25,644 nucleotides of DNA, taken from IMG/VR virus record IMGVR_UViG_3300025872_000274, positions 1 through 25,644 of that record, one strand, 5' to 3'. This document shows, piece after piece, positions 1 through 8,909 of the stretch (its first letter is position 1; the number at the start of each line of letters is the position of its first letter). The notes under the pieces are model-generated. The model was not told the origin of the DNA. It did no database searches and saw only the letters and a program-made list of their open reading frames with translations. Origin of the DNA: a virus. A program made the translations under genes and the position numbers.

Positions 1-281
1 GTTATGAAGTATTAGGTCCTATCAGTCAGAGACCTTTTGGTGAAAAGATTGACAAATATGGACGCATTAGACCTGAAGTTATTAAATGGGTTGATCCAAG
101 AACAGGTGAACAGTTGGTTGTTCGCAGCGATGGCACTATGACACCACAGGGACGCAAACTGCGAGCACTCATGCAGACATTTAAGGTCAACAAATCTAAC
201 TACTGGGATACTTGGATTGATAGAGAATTTGTAACATTAAATGACAGTGTGGCAACTAATCCCTGGGACTTGAACACATAA
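1..281 (+). CDS. C-terminal end of an unrecognised phage protein (partial)
   Basis: An open frame enters from the left edge (first full codon at base 3) and ends at TAA 279-281. About 92 residues are visible, ending in ...NPWDLNT. The segment is soluble, mixed charged and aromatic (WDTWIDREF), with no transmembrane segment or motif I recognise. Its stop shares one base with the ATG of the next gene, so it is translationally coupled to the terminase genes and probably belongs to the same packaging transcript. Function unknown; the 5' part lies outside the window. Confidence 0.75.
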   Translation, partial: YEVLGPISQRPFGEKIDKYGRIRPEVIKWVDPRTGEQLVVRSDGTMTPQGRKLRALMQTFKVNKSNYWDTWIDREFVTLNDSVATNPWDLNT

Positions 282-586
282 TGGATAAAGCAATCCAATC
301 ACAGATAGATCAGGCACGACAAGAGCGTGATACCATGATACTGCAAAAAGTCAATCTCGCACATAGAATGGCTTTTAAGCAAAAGTTCCCTGGACAAGTA
401 GAACATTGTATGCGATTGATAGCAGAACGCTTGCATCATGTGTTAGTAGACAAGCCCCGGGAACTTAACAATATTGACACTTGGAGTGTGACACCTGCAG
501 AAATATTAGCACTGTGTGAAAGTTTATATTATATGGCAAGTTTGAACGAACAATATAAGGTTAAATCAGAGGATGCTGACGCATGA
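281..586 (+). CDS. Putative terminase small subunit (by position)
   Basis: A 101-residue, mostly helical, charged protein directly upstream of the large terminase. It overlaps that gene by 14 bases and the preceding stop by one base. In tailed phages this slot normally holds the small terminase, which binds phage DNA and presents it to the large subunit. The sequence begins with a charged helix (QIDQARQERDTMILQK), has a basic middle (HRMAFKQKFPGQVEHCMRLIAERLHH) and an acidic tail (KSEDADA). I do not see a clear helix-turn-helix, so the assignment rests on length and gene order. It could instead be another small accessory protein of the packaging operon. Confidence 0.5.
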   Translation: MDKAIQSQIDQARQERDTMILQKVNLAHRMAFKQKFPGQVEHCMRLIAERLHHVLVDKPRELNNIDTWSVTPAEILALCESLYYMASLNEQYKVKSEDADA

Positions 587-2186
587 TGTTTTAATGAATC
601 GTGCGCTGCGGCACACACTGGATGAACATGGCATAGCACCTGAAACTTATCGTCGCTGGCCCAGTAACATGATCAATCAACTGCAAGATCTTGTTATCAC
701 TGTCAGCGACGACATGCAGTATAATCAGTTAAAATATTTTAGACCATTTAGTCATCAGTTAGATTTTTTCCTAACAGGCAACAGTGATCGTCGTGGCATA
801 CTGGCAGCAAACAGGGTGGGTAAAACAACCAGCACATGTTATGAAACTGCCATGCATTTAACAGGCTTATATCCTGACTGGTGGCAGGGACATAGATTTG
901 CCGGTCCTATAACAGCCATGGTGGCGGGTGAAGGTTGGACACAGGTGGCGTTGGTATTGCAAAACGAACTATTGGGCACACAGGATATCAAACTACAGGA
1001 ACATATTGGCACTGGTGCTATACCCAGAGATCGCATTGTCATGGATACCATGCGTAATGATGGTGCTAACTGTATTGGCTGTGAAATAAGACATACCAGT
1101 GGACAACGCAGTTATCTCTTATTTGCTAACTATACACAGGAAGTTAGACAGTTACAGGGATTTAAGTTAAATCTTGCTGTGTTTGATGAACAACCACCTG
1201 ACGACTTTTTCAGTGAGGTAGTTACAAGAACTGCTACAACACAGGGTAAAGTGTTATGTAGTTTTACACCCTTAAAAGGCTTAAACGGACTTGTTAGTAA
1301 GTTTTGGAATAAGGAACCAGGTTATGAATATATTCGCGTTAGTTGGGATGATGTTCCTGAGCATGATCCTTGGGGTCAGCCATTTTTACTTATGGAAACA
1401 CGACGCCAACTTGAGCGAGATTATTTGCCCCATGAGCGTGAAGCAAGAATCGCAGGAAAACCTGTCATGGGTAAAGGTGCCGTATTCCAAATCAGAACTT
1501 GGCCAACTTACCAACCCGGCTCATTTGATTTTTTACGAATGCCAAATATACAGCGCATTATTGCGTTAGACCTGGGCTTGGTCAATGATAAAACTGTTAT
1601 ATCATTAATGTATTGGGATCCCTATGAGCGCAGTGCTTATTTGCACAAACAGATAGTGGTGCAGGGCATAGATGAAGCAGTGCCACAGCAGTATATAAAT
1701 CATTTGCTGAGACCTGAAGTATTTGGCACGCCCATTGTACTGCCACCTGATGCATCAACACCGGGTCGCTATACAATGAGTGCTAATAGCATTAGAGAAC
1801 TATTTGAAAACTATGAACTCAATGTCATGGAAAAACCTATAATGAATCCACCTGACAGCCAGGGACGAATCACTAATCACAAAAGCTATGGTATTAACAT
1901 GATGCGTCAAATGATGGAAGTGGGAAGTTTAATGATCAATGAAAACTGCACTGAATTCTTAAGCGAAGCACAAAACTATTATGTAGATGAACGAGGTAGA
2001 TTTAGTGATCCCGACGACTGTATAGACAGTGCTCGTTATGCACTGTTAGGCTGCTTACAGGGCTTGGCTGAACCCTGGGACAATCGCACTCCACAGCAGC
2101 GAATGATGGCTCAGAGAGATAGATATGTAAAACAGGATTATAGCAATAAGAATGCTATCAAACAAGTATATAACCCAGGAACTTAA
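573..2186 (+). CDS. terL: Terminase large subunit (packaging ATPase and nuclease)
   Basis: 537 residues, a normal length for this family. The N-terminal ATPase carries a Walker A motif AANRVGKTT (residues 78-86) and a Walker B motif LAVFDE (201-206, with the catalytic Glu at 206). A coupling-type SFTP motif follows (230-233). The C-terminal RNase-H-like nuclease shows its acidic residues in ALDLG (Asp333), PPDAS (Asp393) and DDCIDSARYAL (Asp485). The enzyme docks on the portal, pumps DNA with ATP and cuts the concatemer. The ATG at 573 overlaps the previous gene by 14 bases; AAGG at 557-560 is a plausible but distant ribosome site, and the next in-frame ATG (594) has none. The stop lies one base before the next start. 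Confidence 0.96.
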   Translation: MLTHDVLMNRALRHTLDEHGIAPETYRRWPSNMINQLQDLVITVSDDMQYNQLKYFRPFSHQLDFFLTGNSDRRGILAANRVGKTTSTCYETAMHLTGLYPDWWQGHRFAGPITAMVAGEGWTQVALVLQNELLGTQDIKLQEHIGTGAIPRDRIVMDTMRNDGANCIGCEIRHTSGQRSYLLFANYTQEVRQLQGFKLNLAVFDEQPPDDFFSEVVTRTATTQGKVLCSFTPLKGLNGLVSKFWNKEPGYEYIRVSWDDVPEHDPWGQPFLLMETRRQLERDYLPHEREARIAGKPVMGKGAVFQIRTWPTYQPGSFDFLRMPNIQRIIALDLGLVNDKTVISLMYWDPYERSAYLHKQIVVQGIDEAVPQQYINHLLRPEVFGTPIVLPPDASTPGRYTMSANSIRELFENYELNVMEKPIMNPPDSQGRITNHKSYGINMMRQMMEVGSLMINENCTEFLSEAQNYYVDERGRFSDPDDCIDSARYALLGCLQGLAEPWDNRTPQQRMMAQRDRYVKQDYSNKNAIKQVYNPGT

Positions 2187-2187
2187 T

Positions 2188-2970
2188 ATGTTTCCCTATA
2201 TAGGCGGTAAGTCACATCACATTAAATACCTTGATCCATTATTTCCTATGATGATGACGACATTTGTGGATATATTTGGAGGAGCAGGATGGGTCAGTGT
2301 TAAAAGTGAAATGGCACAACGAGCACAGATTAAAGTTTACAATGATTTCAATCCTCATCTTGCTAATATATTTCGGCATATGAGTATAAATCCACAGGCT
2401 GTAAAAGATCAAATTAATCGTTGGCCACAACAAAATAAAGAACTCTATAGGCAATTTCAAAAGGATATATTTGGTCCTATTAAACCTGAATTGAATTTAG
2501 AAACAGCAGCCAAGTATCTATATCTTGAAGTTCAAAGTTTTAGTGGTAATACACTGGGCTTAAACAGTAGTGTATATTTTGACACAATACACACAATTAA
2601 TCCCTTACTTAAAAAGTTAAGTAATGAAAAGATTTGTAATAGGCTAAAACAACTCACCGTAGAAAACTTGGATTGTATTGATGTTATCAAGAAATATGAC
2701 AATCCAGATACCTTCTTCTATATTGATCCTCCATATTATGAAAAAGAACATTATTACACCCAGTCTTTTGGACGAGGTAAACATAAAGAACTTGCTGAAT
2801 GTCTGCGTAATATTCAAGGCCGTTTTGTCTTAAGTTATTATGAATTTCCGGAATTGTTGGAATGGTTTCCAACATCGCAATATCGTCATCATAGATATTC
2901 AATTAGCAAACAGAATAGCAGTAGAAAAAATAAACAACGAGGTATGGAACTCGTTATTATTAAGGAGTAA
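2188..2970 (+). CDS. Dam-like N6-adenine DNA methyltransferase (D12 class)
   Basis: 260 residues starting at ATG 2188, which has AGGA at 2177-2180 seven bases upstream. The frame is open to an ATG at 2152, but that would lie inside terL. Motifs follow the D12 (alpha-class) order: PYIGGK (3-8), the S-adenosylmethionine loop VDIFGGAGWVSV (27-38), YND (51-53) and the catalytic IDPPYY (179-184). The protein transfers a methyl group to adenine in DNA. GATC is the commonest target in this family and is abundant in this window, but specificity cannot be read from sequence. Its place between terminase and portal is typical of an acquired phage modification gene that guards DNA from host restriction or marks it for packaging. 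Confidence 0.9.
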   Translation: MFPYIGGKSHHIKYLDPLFPMMMTTFVDIFGGAGWVSVKSEMAQRAQIKVYNDFNPHLANIFRHMSINPQAVKDQINRWPQQNKELYRQFQKDIFGPIKPELNLETAAKYLYLEVQSFSGNTLGLNSSVYFDTIHTINPLLKKLSNEKICNRLKQLTVENLDCIDVIKKYDNPDTFFYIDPPYYEKEHYYTQSFGRGKHKELAECLRNIQGRFVLSYYEFPELLEWFPTSQYRHHRYSISKQNSSRKNKQRGMELVIIKE

Positions 2971-2973
2971 ATT

Positions 2974-3198
2974 ATGAGCAAAGGATCAACTCCGCGACCA
3001 ATTGAAATATCTAAAGAACAATATAGAGATAATTGGGATAAAATATTTAAACCCAAACCATTAAAAAGGAATAACTATGACAACCACACCCGAACCCACA
3101 CCAGCGCCAGCACCCACACCTGCACCGGTGAAAATCACAATAACACCGCAACAGGCCACTTGGACAGTGACTCCACCCAACCCGGCCTTCAATCCTAA
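2974..3198 (+). CDS. Small conserved phage protein (MSKGSTPRP type) with extended tail
   Basis: A 74-residue frame with AAGGAG just upstream (2962-2967). Its first ~33 residues (MSKGSTPRPIEISKEQYRDNWDKIF) resemble a family of roughly 40-residue phage proteins that begin with a GS-PRP motif and a DNWDxIF motif; no function is known to me. From about residue 35 the sequence turns into a His/Thr/Asn-rich low-complexity string. That stretch is the shifted reading of the proline-rich gene at 3077-3208, which overlaps it. The family normally stops near the IF motif, so here the stop seems to have been lost and translation runs on through the next gene. Confidence 0.6.
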   Translation: MSKGSTPRPIEISKEQYRDNWDKIFKPKPLKRNNYDNHTRTHTSASTHTCTGENHNNTATGHLDSDSTQPGLQS

Positions 3199-3208
3199 CG
3201 ATAAATAA
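3077..3208 (+). CDS. Small proline-rich protein overlapping the previous gene
   Basis: A 43-residue frame with a good ribosome site, AAAAGGA at 3064-3070, six bases before ATG 3077. The N-terminal half is a Pro/Ala/Thr/Glu ladder (TTTPEPTPAPAPTPAP, residues 2-17). The second half reads KITITPQQATWTVTPPNPAFNPNDK. It lies in a different frame from the 2974-3198 gene and ends 21 bases before the portal start. The ordered Pro-Ala-Thr ladder and the dedicated ribosome site suggest that this is the selected frame here. Function unknown; such tails are often flexible linkers in virion-associated proteins. Confidence 0.5.
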   Translation: MTTTPEPTPAPAPTPAPVKITITPQQATWTVTPPNPAFNPNDK

Positions 3209-3229
3209 ACGATATATTAGGACTACTCT

Positions 3230-5527
3230 ATGCTTGACATCAAAAATATTCCCTTAGATAAGATCAATCAGAACAAGCAGATCAATGCCCGCTTTGTTAG
3301 GTTAAAGAACCTAATGGATGTTAAGATGGCAAGTTATCTGCGCTATTTGGGCACTAAAAATGCTGTAAATCGCGCCACTGACTATCACTATCTATGTTTA
3401 GCAGTTACAGATTCTACTGCGCCAGTAAATGGCATTGACTATATTCATCCCAGTGTAAAACCTGTGGTTGATTATGCCACAGCAGTTATTACCAAGGGAC
3501 TTATGCCCAATGGCGAAATAAACTTTGAATTTGTTGCTGAAGATGAACAGGACGAAGTAGCAGCAAGACAAGCAACTGACATGGTCAGTAAAGTTGTCAA
3601 CCAAATGAATGACGCACACTTTATATTAGAGCGTTGGGTCATGGATGCTAACATGCACAAAAATGGCATGATGATGATCAAGCCAGTGCGTGAGCAGATT
3701 GTGCGATATATTGAAACAGAAGGCACACTGGAACAACTGCGGGCATTTGAAGCACAAGCAGCAGAAAGCGGACTCACAGCACTGCGTCAAAGTCGCAGAC
3801 AGATTAATGTTGATATGAATAGCGTTATGGCAGAAATACAAACATTAATTCCCGGGCTGCAAGCACAGTACGCAGAAGATACAATGACAGCTTTAATGTC
3901 ACACATGGCTAATATTGCTGATGAAGAAGAATTAAACAAGGCAGCAGCAGAACAAACTGATTTACAAACTGCTAACTTGTCAGATCAAGAAGCCATGTTA
4001 CAAGATGCTATTAAACGCAATACAATATACCGAGCAAAATATAAACTAACAGGCTACAACTTAAACATTAAATTCCATCCCATTGCACAACACTTTTGGA
4101 TCTGTGATCCCACAGTGCCTGAAATGAAAGATCAGCCATTTTGCGGTTACTATGATCCAATGACAATACAAGAAGCAATGGATTTATATCCTGGTATTAA
4201 CTTGGAAGAATTTGAACGCCATGCAGAATATAACATGAATGGCGCATACCAAGCAGGATCAGTATTAAACAATCTTGCTATACATGCCAGAGACAGTGTG
4301 CCCATTATGGGTATCCCTGTTAGCAGTGCTGCCAGTGCAGATCCCGACAGCAGACAAGTAAGTATTGTAACAGTATGGAACAAATATGACATTGATGGTG
4401 ATGGTGAACTGGAACTTGTTGAAATTATCTATAGCGGCACTTATATTATCAGTGCTCGTGAAGTAGAATTTATTCCTGTTGCCAATATGTGTCCCAAACC
4501 TTTACCAGGAAACTTTTATGGTATGAGCGTGGGTGAAAGTGTAATCCCCATGCAGGAATATGCTACAAGTGCTGCTCGTGCTGAAATACAACTGGGCTTG
4601 CTAACAGCCACACCACGCATTGGTGTTAAACCAGATAGACTGGACTTTGAAATGTTGCAGGATGGTGAAGCAGCAATCTTTATTTTGGACAGCAAGTTTG
4701 ATCCCAGCAAAGACATTTACCAAATACCTCCTCCCAGTGGTAACTTACAGTTTTTAGAAGTAGGTATGAATCGCATACAACAAGACACCATGGCTATGAT
4801 TGGTATGACTACACCACAGGATGTATTCAATCCCGAAGTCATGGCACCAGGTAACAGTGGTGTTAAACTACAACTGGCACTGACACCCAATCAGATCATA
4901 CAGGATAACACTGTGCGTAATAGTGCAGAAGGACTTAAAGAAGCATTATGGTTGATATGGCGCACACTGGTTCAGTATGGTGATGACTATGGTGTAAAAC
5001 GATTGGCATCAAGTTGTCATCCAGAAAAGCGTCCAGAGTTTTTAGACTACTTGTCATTTGATGACATGAACTTTTGTGATAGAAAACATGTGCAAATAGA
5101 ACTGGCACTGGGTATGCGTAGCGAAGAAAATGCCATTGCTCGTTTACAGATTATACAAAAGTGTCAAATGGAGTTGTATACTATTGTGCAGACCATGGTT
5201 ACACAGGGCACATTAACACCTGAAGTATTTAAGAAAGTTAAAAAGCCATTTGCTGACACATTGTATACACTGGGTGTCAAAGATGCAGAGATTTACTTAC
5301 CCAGTGATAGTGAAATAGCAGAAATGATACAAAAAGGCATGGAAGCAGCAAAGAATAAGAAACCAACACCTGAAGAACAAAAAGACACCAGTGCTGCTGA
5401 ACTTAACCAAGCACGCACTCAACAGATTATGGCTTCAATTGAAGGCGTTGATGCTGACAGCCAACTCAATTATATGAGCATGGCAATGGCAGAAAAGCCC
5501 GGTCGTCCACAGGATTATGGTCACTAA
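3230..5527 (+). CDS. Portal protein (head-tail connector)
   Basis: 765 residues, starting at ATG 3230 with TTAGGA at 3217-3222. Its length, its place between terminase and scaffold, and segments such as HPSVKPVVDYATAVITKGLMP near residue 75-95 fit the large portal type of short-tailed phages. Twelve copies would form the ring through which terminase pumps DNA and to which the tail attaches. Residues ~160-265 form a long charged helical insertion (EQLRAFEAQAAESGLTALRQ and following), which could belong to the wing. The C-terminal ~80 residues are helical and charged, as in portals with a barrel or scaffold-contact tail. This assignment rests on composition and synteny rather than a catalytic motif. 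Confidence 0.85.
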   Translation: MLDIKNIPLDKINQNKQINARFVRLKNLMDVKMASYLRYLGTKNAVNRATDYHYLCLAVTDSTAPVNGIDYIHPSVKPVVDYATAVITKGLMPNGEINFEFVAEDEQDEVAARQATDMVSKVVNQMNDAHFILERWVMDANMHKNGMMMIKPVREQIVRYIETEGTLEQLRAFEAQAAESGLTALRQSRRQINVDMNSVMAEIQTLIPGLQAQYAEDTMTALMSHMANIADEEELNKAAAEQTDLQTANLSDQEAMLQDAIKRNTIYRAKYKLTGYNLNIKFHPIAQHFWICDPTVPEMKDQPFCGYYDPMTIQEAMDLYPGINLEEFERHAEYNMNGAYQAGSVLNNLAIHARDSVPIMGIPVSSAASADPDSRQVSIVTVWNKYDIDGDGELELVEIIYSGTYIISAREVEFIPVANMCPKPLPGNFYGMSVGESVIPMQEYATSAARAEIQLGLLTATPRIGVKPDRLDFEMLQDGEAAIFILDSKFDPSKDIYQIPPPSGNLQFLEVGMNRIQQDTMAMIGMTTPQDVFNPEVMAPGNSGVKLQLALTPNQIIQDNTVRNSAEGLKEALWLIWRTLVQYGDDYGVKRLASSCHPEKRPEFLDYLSFDDMNFCDRKHVQIELALGMRSEENAIARLQIIQKCQMELYTIVQTMVTQGTLTPEVFKKVKKPFADTLYTLGVKDAEIYLPSDSEIAEMIQKGMEAAKNKKPTPEEQKDTSAAELNQARTQQIMASIEGVDADSQLNYMSMAMAEKPGRPQDYGH

Positions 5528-5547
5528 ACATTAAATAAGGCATAGCA

Positions 5548-5886
5548 ATGATACAAGATTCAACAGTGGATTTTTACAATACACGATTAACAGTTGATCT
5601 CACGCAGTTAAAAAACTTACGAGCAGAACAACAAGATCGTGTTAGACATTATGGCAGTCAAGCAGAAGCATTGTTAAAGAATAGAGAACTTGCGATGTTT
5701 ATACATCATTACAAGTTTAGTATAGCAGATGAACTTGCCAGTATTAGAGGACATGGGCCTGATGATAATGCTAATAGAATAGCATTAAGTCATGAATTAT
5801 CAGGCATTGATAATTTTGTAAACAGCTTAAAGAGGGCTGTGTATTACAAAAATAAACTCGGTAACACAGAAGTGCCCGAGGTATAA
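5548..5886 (+). CDS. Unknown small helical head-region protein
   Basis: 112 residues with AAGG at 5537-5540. The protein is predicted mostly helical and charged, with a central stretch FIHHYKFSIADELASIRGHGPDDNANRIALSHEL. No membrane segment or signal peptide is seen. It sits between portal and scaffold, 20 bases after the portal stop and 13 before the scaffold start, in the head-assembly transcript. It may be a minor head, portal-associated or scaffold-helper protein; I do not recognise a family. Confidence 0.75.
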   Translation: MIQDSTVDFYNTRLTVDLTQLKNLRAEQQDRVRHYGSQAEALLKNRELAMFIHHYKFSIADELASIRGHGPDDNANRIALSHELSGIDNFVNSLKRAVYYKNKLGNTEVPEV

Positions 5887-5899
5887 CAAGGAAATATAA

Positions 5900-7039
5900 A
5901 TGACAACATCGGTAAGTCCTAACACTACAAACAGTGCGGCCACTGACCAAAGCGCAGTTCCCAGTATGGAAAGTATTGCGGCTAAAATGACCGCTATGCG
6001 TGAAAACACACAGCGTAATCTAATTAGACAGCAGACCGAACAGACTGCAACAGGCGAGGAAACGCCTGTGAATCCCGAACAGGATTCAGAAGTTGTTGAC
6101 ACTGGAGACAACAATGTTGACGCCACCGATCATGAGGTTAATGCCCAGGAGTCTGTAAGCAATAACACAAATGATTCAACATCAGATGAACTGATTGACT
6201 TTATTGAATTTGCCAACGATAACCCAAACGCCAAGTTTAAGTTCGTTCGCAACGGTAAAGAAGTCGTTATTGATGCTAAAAAGGCCGCAGCAATATTGGG
6301 TCAGGGATCAGCAATACACGAAGAAGCACGCCAACTAAAAGTTGAGCGAGCCGAGTTTGATGAGTATTTGCGTGAATCACAGGCAAGACAGGAAGGTTTG
6401 GCATTGGCAATGGAATTTACCATTGAGCCAAAACTGCAAAAAGCGTATGATGAAATTGTTCGCGTTCAAGGATATCAGACGACTTTTCAAAGCCAGTTGA
6501 ATGGCACTAAAGATCCAGCACAACGAGCAAGGATCCAGGCCAGTATGCAGCAAAATGAGCAATATATTAGACAGCAACAGGAATTAATAGGACAAATAAG
6601 ACCTAATGTTGAACAGTTTAGAGCCATTCGCAGCCAACAGGTGGCAGAACGACTTGAGTCAGCCCGTAAAAGTTTTCAGGACAAAGAACTGAAAAACGAA
6701 TATGTGTTTAAGGAAATAAGAGAAAAGGTCACTAAAATATGGCCGCAGGCCTCGCAGGAGATCATCCCGGGCGTTCCAAATATTGATCTCATAAGCAGCG
6801 ATGAAGCCTTGCTAAGTCTGATTAGAGATGGTCTCAAATTCCGTGATAAACCCACAACAAAAAGCGCAGGTGCCAGCGTAGCAGCACTAACATCAAGACG
6901 AGGCAGTTCAACAAATAATAGAAGTGGCGATGACAATATTGAAAAACTTCGTGCCCAAGCCAAGGCCGGTGATAAAAAAGCCGCCGACAACCTATTAGTT
7001 GCACGACTACAGAGTATTCGTGGTAATAGGGGTAGATAA
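5900..7039 (+). CDS. Capsid scaffolding protein
   Basis: 379 residues with AAGGA at 5888-5892, directly upstream of the major capsid gene. Residues 1-95 are an acidic, Thr/Asn/Asp-rich disordered region. Residues ~95-130 (IDFIEFANDNPNAKFKFVRNGKEVVIDAKKAAAIL) form a short folded unit. Residues ~140-265 are a Gln/Glu/Arg-rich coiled coil, and the C-terminus is basic (end SIRGNRGR). An acidic start, a central coil and a basic C-terminal capsid-binding end are the usual design of podovirus scaffolds, which guide coat assembly and then leave. No protease-like motif is seen, so capsid maturation by this protein itself is unlikely. Confidence 0.8.
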   Translation: MTTSVSPNTTNSAATDQSAVPSMESIAAKMTAMRENTQRNLIRQQTEQTATGEETPVNPEQDSEVVDTGDNNVDATDHEVNAQESVSNNTNDSTSDELIDFIEFANDNPNAKFKFVRNGKEVVIDAKKAAAILGQGSAIHEEARQLKVERAEFDEYLRESQARQEGLALAMEFTIEPKLQKAYDEIVRVQGYQTTFQSQLNGTKDPAQRARIQASMQQNEQYIRQQQELIGQIRPNVEQFRAIRSQQVAERLESARKSFQDKELKNEYVFKEIREKVTKIWPQASQEIIPGVPNIDLISSDEALLSLIRDGLKFRDKPTTKSAGASVAALTSRRGSSTNNRSGDDNIEKLRAQAKAGDKKAADNLLVARLQSIRGNRGR

Positions 7040-7057
7040 CAGCCAAGGAGAAATCAA

Positions 7058-8230
7058 ATGGCAGAAATTACCACAAGTCAGATTGGCAACGGAACAACTG
7101 CGTATGGTTCAGATATCGTTGTTAAAGACTTAGACTTAGATGTATCAAATCGTGTCAAAGATGACACACCCGTGCTCAACATGTGTATGAGCAAAAAGCG
7201 TAAAGTTAACAGCACACTACCATTGTGGACTGATGACATTTATCGCGCACCTGCTGTTCAAGCGCAGGTAGAAGGTGCTGTAGTTAGCACCAGCCAAGCA
7301 GAAAGCAATCAGCGTTACAATTTGGGTAACTATACTCAGATTTTTAGCACAGTTATTGCTGCTTCAGGAACTGCTCGTGCAGTTATGCAGGCTGGTGGCG
7401 ATCCTCAGGCCTATCAAGAGGTAAAACAGTTAATTGAACTAATGTTTGATGTAGAACTACAGTTAGTTCGTAACGATCAGATCGGCACCAAGTATGCTGG
7501 TCAAAGTGGTAGCGCCAGTGGTCTACCCAGTGGACAAACTGGTCGTCGTATGGGAAGTTTGGCAAGTTTTGCTGGCACATGGAGTTTTAACACAACTTCA
7601 GGCACAACCAGCGGCTTAGACACTTTCTATAACAACGAAGACACAGACAGTTCAACACAGATCAGCAATGCACTACGCATTTATGCCAATGGTAACTACT
7701 ACTACAACGGAACATTTACTAACCAGTATTTTAGTCCAGCACTATACAAGCAGTTAGTAACCGTTGCAGAACAGCGTTACAATGCCAAGATCCGCACTAT
7801 TGTTGCTCCAACAAGTTTGAGAACTTCAATCAGTGATAACATCACACAGTCAAGAGGTATCAATCGTGTTGATTCAGCACGCGGTGATACTATTGCTACA
7901 TATGAAGGTGATTTTAACTATACATATGAAGTATTTGATAGTTGGATTATGGATCAAGTTAGCCCCAACCTAATGTTCTTCTTGAATGAAGATGTAGTTC
8001 AGTGGGGTGCATTGCGTGACCTTGGTCCAAATAATGAAGTTTTCTCGAATGCAGATGCTTCATTAGATCAGTTCATCATGGAGGGAACTTTGATCGTGCG
8101 TAACCCAGCCGGCGTTGGTGTTCTTAATAACATTGAAGCAGGCACAGCTGCACAAGCAAGTTTACCTGGTCCTCGTCCAGCCGCACTGGTCAGCCGCGTA
8201 AACTTTGGCGCAGGCGATGTAACACCTTAA
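7058..8230 (+). CDS. Major capsid protein, SU10/DUF5309-like (HK97 fold)
   Basis: 390 residues with a strong AAGGAG at 7045-7050, as expected for the most highly made virion protein. The segments DDTPVLNMCMSKKRKVNSTLPLW (about 35-58), ESNQRYNLGNYTQIFSTVIAASGTARAV (about 82-110) and the later LFFLNEDVVQWGALRDLGPN resemble the DUF5309 / SU10 major capsid family. These coat proteins form the icosahedral head around the scaffold. The gene follows the scaffold by 18 bases and is closed by a strong terminator, so it ends the head transcript. The C-terminal ~35 residues are Ala/Gly/Pro-rich. Confidence 0.88.
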   Translation: MAEITTSQIGNGTTAYGSDIVVKDLDLDVSNRVKDDTPVLNMCMSKKRKVNSTLPLWTDDIYRAPAVQAQVEGAVVSTSQAESNQRYNLGNYTQIFSTVIAASGTARAVMQAGGDPQAYQEVKQLIELMFDVELQLVRNDQIGTKYAGQSGSASGLPSGQTGRRMGSLASFAGTWSFNTTSGTTSGLDTFYNNEDTDSSTQISNALRIYANGNYYYNGTFTNQYFSPALYKQLVTVAEQRYNAKIRTIVAPTSLRTSISDNITQSRGINRVDSARGDTIATYEGDFNYTYEVFDSWIMDQVSPNLMFFLNEDVVQWGALRDLGPNNEVFSNADASLDQFIMEGTLIVRNPAGVGVLNNIEAGTAAQASLPGPRPAALVSRVNFGAGDVTP

Positions 8231-8255
8231 TCAAACAGTTAAGTGTTATATTAAT

Positions 8256-8281
8256 AAAAGCCCGAGAAATCGGGCTTTTTT
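8256..8281 (+). terminator. Intrinsic terminator after the capsid gene
   Basis: A 10-bp perfect stem (8256-8265 with 8270-8279) encloses the stable loop GAAA. The stem is A-rich at its foot and GC-rich in its upper half, and it runs into six T residues. It begins 26 bases after the capsid stop. This is a textbook rho-independent terminator. Downstream structural genes therefore need partial read-through, antitermination or their own start site. Confidence 0.93.
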
Positions 8282-8324
8282 ATGGGTGCGCCCCGGCCTT
8301 AATCTGGGTGGGCTAAATATACAT

Positions 8325-8906
8325 ATGAACGACCTAAACAAACCCGAATACTTAGATGACAATGATCCCAAGCGAGATTATGACTTTTTTCGTCAAGACC
8401 GCGGTGGTGTAGCCACTGCTCATAATGGTGTAGCAGATCGCTTGCTGCAAAATGACGCACTATATAACAGTATGAAAGGCGACTGGCAACGCACTGACAC
8501 CAACAAAAGCGGAAATATTAAAGTTACCACTGGGCGTGAAGATGGTAAGTTTTTTATCAAGCGTGAACAAAATGTAGACGAAATAATTCGTCATTGTAGA
8601 GAATATCGTGCTGCTGCCGAAGCAGGAATACCAGATCCCATGGCACCTATCATGCCTGATGGCAAGTTAGGATATAAATGGATGGAACTGCCACGAGTTA
8701 TCAGTATAAGAATCAGTGATGACTATTTTGGTGGCATGCCCTGGGACGCAATCAAACATGATAAGACATTAAAGGCACAGTTTTATCGTGTGGTAGAGCG
8801 TGAATATCCGCAGTTTGTCTGCTATCCTCGGGGACGCTTGCCCATACCTGTAGATGTGCCTTATCCTACCAAGCGAGGACAACAACGCTTTTTCAAAGGA
8901 ATATAA
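8325..8906 (+). CDS. Unknown protein following the capsid gene
   Basis: 193 residues from ATG 8325. The frame is open to a GTG at 8286, but that lies only five bases beyond the terminator, so the later ATG is preferred; GGTGGG at 8308-8313 is a weak, somewhat distant ribosome site. The protein is charged and soluble, with WKWMELPRV-like aromatic patches (about 115-130) and a basic, Pro-rich end (YPRGRLPIPVDVPYPTKRGQQRF). No membrane segment or catalytic motif is evident. Position between capsid and adaptor suggests a head-completion or neck role, but this is inference only. Confidence 0.75.
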   Translation: MNDLNKPEYLDDNDPKRDYDFFRQDRGGVATAHNGVADRLLQNDALYNSMKGDWQRTDTNKSGNIKVTTGREDGKFFIKREQNVDEIIRHCREYRAAAEAGIPDPMAPIMPDGKLGYKWMELPRVISIRISDDYFGGMPWDAIKHDKTLKAQFYRVVEREYPQFVCYPRGRLPIPVDVPYPTKRGQQRFFKGI

Positions 8907-8909
8907 ACC

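Noticed and set aside
8286-8324. Upstream GTG start extending the post-capsid gene by 13 residues
   Set aside because: It would begin only five bases after the terminator T-tract and lacks a ribosome site; the ATG at 8325 is more plausible.
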